From positions 1 to 34,391 of the forward strand of contig DUVM01000010.1 in the NCBI GenBank assembly GCA_012841045.1: 34,391 nucleotides of DNA. The letters run 5' to 3'. This document shows, one piece after another, positions 30,598 to 34,391 of this stretch. The notes beneath the pieces are model-generated. The model worked only from the letters and a program-made list of their open reading frames with translations, made no database searches and had not been told where the DNA came from. This DNA is from Tissierellia bacterium (GTDB lineage Bacteria > Bacillota > Clostridia > Peptostreptococcales > Acidaminobacteraceae). Every line of letters begins with the position of its first letter. The first letter of the stretch is position 1. The position numbers were made by a program, and so were the translations under genes.

Positions 30598-31782
30598 ATG
30601 AAACCATTTCAAGTCATTGACCGCCCGAAGCGTCTTAAAGAATTCATCGATCGACTGCACGGAGGGGAAACGGTAGAACAGGTAAAAGAAGACTTTCAAC
30701 GAGAGTTCGGCTCTGTCAGTGCCGGTGAGATTGCCCAAGCTGAAAGGCAGCTCGTAGAAGCAGGTGTCCCGATCGAAGAGGTGCAGCGTCTCTGCGATGT
30801 TCATCAGACCCTGTTTGAAGAGTCAGTCGAGGAAGTAGCTTTTTCCTCCGGACACCCGGCATTTGTCTTTCAAAAGGAAAACGAAGGGATTGAAGAGCAT
30901 CTCAAGAAAGTCGAATCACTTCTTGATAATCTTTCTGAAGAAAAGGAAGAAAGTTATCAAAGTCTTTTGTCCGCATGGGAAGAGCTTCAAAAGATCGACA
31001 AGCACTATGTGCGAAAAGAAAACTTGATGTTCCCCTACCTAGAAGCCAAGGGCATTACGGCGCCTCCAAAAGTGATGTGGGGAGTCGACGATGAGATTCG
31101 TGCAGGGCTAAAAGATGTAATCGAACAGGTGAGAAAGAAGGCATCTAGTGAGGCCATCAAACCCCTATCGCATGCGCTGATAGAAAAAATCCGCTCGATG
31201 ATCGGAAAAGAAAACAATATCCTGATGCCGATGCTGATGGAGAACATGACTGAGGAAGACTGGAAAGTCGTCGCCAGAGAAAGTCGTCAGATCGGTTACG
31301 TGTTTGCCGATGCGATCGAAGGAGCCTCTCCTTCAGATGCCACCGTCTGGGAAACGGGTGAGACAAATCTCGAGTTGGAAGGCGATATCGTCCTACCGAG
31401 TGGCCAGTTCACTGTTCAGGAACTGACGCATTTGCTCAACACTCTTCCCTCGGACATTACCTTCGTCGGCGCAGATGATCGCGTCAGATTCTTTTCTGAA
31501 GGAAAGCACCGCGTCTTTCCTCGAACACGTACGATCATCGGCCGAGACGTCGCGAACTGCCATCCACCGAAGAGTCTGTCGGCGGTGGAAGAACTGGTAG
31601 AGGACTTTAAAGCCGGAAGAAAAGACGAAGAATCCTTCTGGATCCAAAAAGACGGGGCGTTTATTATTATCAGATACTTCGCTGTGCGAGATGGAGACGA
31701 GTATCTGGGCGTGCTGGAAGTCAGTGAAGAGATCAGTGAACTGCGCTCGCTAGAAGGCGAAAAGAGATTGATCAGCAAATAA
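30598..31782 (+). CDS. DUF438-hemerythrin-PAS protein
   Basis: A 394-residue soluble protein of three parts. The DUF438 module (about 1-78) ends near the LCDVHQTLF motif. The hemerythrin-like four-helix bundle (about 84-230) has presumed iron ligands His86 (GHPAF), His136 (DKHYVRKEN), Glu141, His192 and Glu205. The PAS domain runs from about 262 to 385, with the WIQKDGAFIIIRYFAV segment. DUF438 proteins of anaerobes are thought to sense oxygen, nitric oxide or redox; no output domain is present, so it must act through a partner. The DJ-1 gene precedes it by 11 bases and the bidirectional terminator follows. The 4149 gene is its shorter paralogue. Confidence 0.9.
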   Translation: MKPFQVIDRPKRLKEFIDRLHGGETVEQVKEDFQREFGSVSAGEIAQAERQLVEAGVPIEEVQRLCDVHQTLFEESVEEVAFSSGHPAFVFQKENEGIEEHLKKVESLLDNLSEEKEESYQSLLSAWEELQKIDKHYVRKENLMFPYLEAKGITAPPKVMWGVDDEIRAGLKDVIEQVRKKASSEAIKPLSHALIEKIRSMIGKENNILMPMLMENMTEEDWKVVARESRQIGYVFADAIEGASPSDATVWETGETNLELEGDIVLPSGQFTVQELTHLLNTLPSDITFVGADDRVRFFSEGKHRVFPRTRTIIGRDVANCHPPKSLSAVEELVEDFKAGRKDEESFWIQKDGAFIIIRYFAVRDGDEYLGVLEVSEEISELRSLEGEKRLISK

Positions 31783-31795
31783 CATGTCAACACAA

Positions 31796-31828
31796 AAAAG
31801 CGAGTCCATATCAAACGGACTCGCTTTT
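31796..31828. terminator. bidirectional terminator between hemerythrin-PAS and etfA
   Basis: Arms GCGAGTCC (31800-31807) and GGACTCGC (31817-31824), nine-base loop, A-run before and T-run after, so it works on both strands for the convergent genes. Confidence 0.9.
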
Positions 31829-31840
31829 AGGTTTCCTAGA

Positions 31841-32860
31841 TTACTCCTGCTGAGCTTTCTTCTCTTTGAGGGCGGCAATGCTCTTGGTCAGTTCCGGGAG
31901 AACTCGATTGAGGTCTCCGACGATGCCAAGGTCTGCCACTTGGAAGATCGGCGCTTCGGGGTTCTTGTTCACCGCAATGATGAACTCACTTTCCTCCATG
32001 CCGGCGAGGTGCTGGATGGCACCGGAGATGCCGCTGGCAAAGTATACGCCGGGGCGAACGGTTTTACCGGTCTGTCCGACCTGTTGCTCTTTGGGAAGCC
32101 AGCCCGCGTCGATGACGGCGCGTGAGCCGGAGACTTCTCCGCCGATGACATCGGCAAGCTCTTGAAGCATGGGCAGTTTCTCGGGTCCGCCGATTCCGCG
32201 TCCTGCGGAAATAAGGATATTGGCGTCTTCGATCTTGATCTTTTTCTTCTGCTCGACTTCTTCAGAGAGAATTTCGATGTTGTAATCAGCGTCTTGGAGT
32301 CCTGCATCAATGTGCACGACTTCCGCTTCACGATCCATTTCGGGCTCGATGCGCTGCATGACACCGGGGCGGACGGTGGACATCTGCGGCTTGTAGTTTT
32401 CGCAGACGATGGTCGCCATGATGTTTCCGCCGAAAGCCGGACGGGTCATCAGAAGGAGTTTCGACTCCGGATCGATATCCAGTGACGTACAGTCAGCTGT
32501 CAGGCCGGTGTGCACACGCGCAGATACGCGCGGGGCAAGGTCGCGGCCGATGGATGTGGCTCCGAAGAGTACGATATCGGGTTTGACTTGCTTGCATGTC
32601 TCATAGACAGCTTTGACATACGGCTCGGTCATATATTTTTCAAGTTTGTCGTCTTCCACTAGATAGACTTTGTCTGCCCCGTAGTGGCTCAACGTACCGA
32701 CCAGGTTGGAAACATCTTTTCCTACCACGACTGCGCTGACATGCGTGTCGAGCTGTTCGGCGAGATCCCTGGCCTTACCAAGGAGCTCAAGAGATACACT
32801 CTGGAGATGTCCGTCTCTTTGCTCAGCAAAGACCATGACTCCTTTATATTCTTCTAACAC
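31841..32860 (-). CDS. etfA: electron transfer flavoprotein, alpha subunit
   Basis: A 339-residue subunit that binds FAD in its C-terminal domain and passes electrons between NADH, acyl-CoA dehydrogenase and ferredoxin. The C-terminal domain shows [25 protein letters not shown] and [16 protein letters not shown], the FAD-binding signature. The start is GTG at 32860 with GGAGG five bases upstream. It lies nine bases behind etfB and closes the transcript. Confidence 0.97.
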   Translation of the reverse strand: MLEEYKGVMVFAEQRDGHLQSVSLELLGKARDLAEQLDTHVSAVVVGKDVSNLVGTLSHYGADKVYLVEDDKLEKYMTEPYVKAVYETCKQVKPDIVLFGATSIGRDLAPRVSARVHTGLTADCTSLDIDPESKLLLMTRPAFGGNIMATIVCENYKPQMSTVRPGVMQRIEPEMDREAEVVHIDAGLQDADYNIEILSEEVEQKKKIKIEDANILISAGRGIGGPEKLPMLQELADVIGGEVSGSRAVIDAGWLPKEQQVGQTGKTVRPGVYFASGISGAIQHLAGMEESEFIIAVNKNPEAPIFQVADLGIVGDLNRVLPELTKSIAALKEKKAQQE

Positions 32861-32869
32861 TTCAGCCTC

Positions 32870-33658
32870 CTATATGATAAAGCGTTCAGCCAGCGCATTG
32901 AGGATAATCTTTGCGCCTTCTTGTTCATCGACATCAAATACCTTACCGGCGGTCTTGGCACCCTTCGTAAAGGACTTCTTCACGCGTGTGGGGCTTCCCG
33001 CCAGACCCAGGTTTGCATGATCAACTGTGATATCGTTGACAGTAAAGATTTTCACTGTGTCTTCGTTGCGATACGAATCGAATACACGGGAGATCTGCAT
33101 ATATCGGGGCATATTCATGCCGCCGAGGGTCGTGATCAGGCAGGGGAATTTGACTTTGAGAACCTGGAAGCGGTCTTCGTACTGGCGTTTGACGACCATG
33201 TACTCGTCCGTGATTTCCTGGATCTCTTCGACGTAGCTGATGCTGGGCAGTCCGAGGTGCTCGGCAATCTGCGGTCCAACCTGAGCGGTGTCGCCATCGA
33301 TGGCCTGACGGCCGGCGATGATGAGGTCATATTCGAGACCTTGGAGGGTTCCTGCCAGGGCGGATGATGTGGCCCAAGTATCAGATCCGGCAAATGCACG
33401 GTCTGTCAGCAGGATCACTTCATCGGCTCCCATTGCATAGGCTTCGCGGAGTGCGTCGGCTGCTTGGGGAGGTCCCATTGAAAGAACAGTTACTTTTGCG
33501 CCGGTGGCGTCTTTGATTTTTAAAGCTTCTTCGAGTCCTGCACGGTCATCGGGGTTGATGATGCTGGGAACTCCTTCACGGATCAATGTCCCTGTTTTCG
33601 GATCGAGTCTGACCTCGGTCGTATCGGGAACTTGTTTAATGCAAACTACTATATTCAT
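32870..33658 (-). CDS. etfB: electron transfer flavoprotein, beta subunit
   Basis: A 262-residue partner of EtfA. It starts MNIVVCIKQVPDT and has the GRQAIDGDTAQVGP and NLGLAGSPTRV motifs of clostridial EtfB. Together with the acyl-CoA dehydrogenase and EtfA it would form the complex that reduces crotonyl-CoA, in clostridia often with ferredoxin reduction by electron bifurcation. That bifurcation is used here is an inference from gene order, not shown by the sequence alone. It follows the dehydrogenase by ten bases. Confidence 0.97.
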   Translation of the reverse strand: MNIVVCIKQVPDTTEVRLDPKTGTLIREGVPSIINPDDRAGLEEALKIKDATGAKVTVLSMGPPQAADALREAYAMGADEVILLTDRAFAGSDTWATSSALAGTLQGLEYDLIIAGRQAIDGDTAQVGPQIAEHLGLPSISYVEEIQEITDEYMVVKRQYEDRFQVLKVKFPCLITTLGGMNMPRYMQISRVFDSYRNEDTVKIFTVNDITVDHANLGLAGSPTRVKKSFTKGAKTAGKVFDVDEQEGAKIILNALAERFII

Positions 33659-33668
33659 GAATCCCCTC

Positions 33669-34391
33669 CTAGCGCAGCAGATCAGCGGAGATAACCATAC
33701 GCTGAACTTCGCTGGTGCCTTCGTAGATTTCAGTGATCTTGGCGTCGCGCATCATACGCTCCACCGGATAATCGCGGGTATAACCGTATCCGCCGTACAG
33801 CTGGACACATTTTGTGGTAACTTTCATCGCCGTCTCCGATGCAAACAGTTTTGCATGGGCTGCTGCGGCGGCATAGGGAAGTCCCTGATCTTTATTCCAA
33901 GCAGCTTTATAGACAAGGAGTCTAGCGGCTTCCACCAAGTTGGCCAGATCTGCTAGGACAAACTGAGTGTTCTGGAACTGAGAAAGGGAGCGGCCAAACT
34001 GCTTGCGCTCTTTGACATACTGAACGGTCACATCCAGTGCGCCTTGGGCAATGCCGAGAGCCTGGGATGCAATACCGATACGTCCGCCGTCGAGCGTATC
34101 CATGGCAATGCGGAATCCGATGCCTTCTTTTCCAAGAAGATTTTCTTTCGGAATACGAACATCTTCAAAGACCAACTCACATGTGGAAGATCCTCTGATA
34201 CCCATTTTCTTTTCTTGCAGACCGAAGGAGAATCCAGGGGTTCCTTTTTCAAGGATAAAAGCAGAGATGCCTCTGGTGCCCTGCGATTTGTCGGTCATGG
34301 CCATAATAATGTAGATATCCGCTTCTTGGCCGTTGGTAATAAAGATCTTCGTTCCGTTGAGGACATATTCGTCGCCATCGAGAACAGCTGT
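33669..34391 (-). CDS. acyl-CoA dehydrogenase, short-chain/butyryl-CoA type (5' part outside window)
   Basis: C-terminal 240 residues of an acyl-CoA dehydrogenase; the frame runs off the window edge at 34391, and the visible part begins inside the [17 protein letters not shown] segment. Also seen are the [18 protein letters not shown] beta strand, [14 protein letters not shown], the flavin helix, and the catalytic Glu in IYEGTSEVQ. Length and context (etfB, etfA next) suggest the butyryl-CoA dehydrogenase family, but chain length cannot be fixed from this part. It is the first of the three co-transcribed genes visible. Confidence 0.93.
   Translation of the reverse strand, partial: TAVLDGDEYVLNGTKIFITNGQEADIYIIMAMTDKSQGTRGISAFILEKGTPGFSFGLQEKKMGIRGSSTCELVFEDVRIPKENLLGKEGIGFRIAMDTLDGGRIGIASQALGIAQGALDVTVQYVKERKQFGRSLSQFQNTQFVLADLANLVEAARLLVYKAAWNKDQGLPYAAAAAHAKLFASETAMKVTTKCVQLYGGYGYTRDYPVERMMRDAKITEIYEGTSEVQRMVISADLLR

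Noticed and set aside
1-34391. CRISPR array, insertion sequence, phage or integrative element
   Set aside because: No regularly spaced repeats, transposase or integrase motifs, terminal repeats or phage genes were seen; the single tRNA has no integrase or duplicated 3' end nearby.

Overview
The window looks like chromosomal DNA of a fermentative Gram-positive anaerobe, most likely a member of the Clostridia (Bacillota). The grounds are an electron-bifurcation-type acd-etfB-etfA cluster, a class A sortase, a PASTA protein, strong AGGAGG-type ribosome binding sites, rho-independent terminators and a base composition near 50% G+C by eye. Genes are dense, often with 1-8 nt stop/start overlaps. 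I see no phage, insertion sequence, CRISPR array or integrase.

Layout. 1-2176: RlmD-type rRNA methyltransferase (minus), which appears to lack an ATG/GTG/TTG start in front of its TRAM domain, then a class A sortase with its own promoter and terminator. 2212-5009: minus-strand genes; a small unknown protein, then an operon of a hemerythrin-PAS protein and two tandem class I glutamine-amidotransferase-like hydrolases. 5115-8030: plus-strand, translationally coupled ABC ATPase, exported membrane-anchored protein and MacB-type permease. 8076-8823: tRNA-Val(CAC), a terminator and a cysteine-rich DUF2284 protein. 8944-13569: minus-strand run of nitroreductase, lipoprotein glycosidase-like protein, pyrE, trmB, lspA and mtnN. 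13702-17850: beta-CASP metallo-hydrolase and MATE exporter (plus), convergent with a methyltransferase and murI (minus).

18022-20704: reactive-sulfur operon. An 811-residue CoA-disulfide-reductase/rhodanese/TusA/DsrE fusion is followed by a CsoR-family repressor with the Cys31/Cys60, no-histidine pattern of the persulfide sensor CstR. A GC-tract inverted repeat sits between the promoter and the start codon.

20987-26679: two paralogous FtsX-type permeases, one ATPase and a kinase-less membrane protein with five PASTA-like repeats. This is the best candidate for a poorly described system, an ABC complex with its own peptidoglycan-sensing subunit. 26741-29903: zinc/manganese ABC importer (ZnuABC type) preceded by a YczE/YitT-type membrane protein. 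30080-31782: DJ-1/PfpI protein and a full-length DUF438-hemerythrin-PAS protein, a second copy of the pairing seen at 2732-5009. 31841-34391: etfA, etfB and a 5'-truncated acyl-CoA dehydrogenase (minus).

Themes are envelope work (sortase, LspA, MurI, PASTA, three ABC systems, MATE) and redox or sulfur sensing (two hemerythrin-PAS proteins, CstR-like regulator, DJ-1, nitroreductase). All functions are inferred from motifs read by eye; no database search was run.
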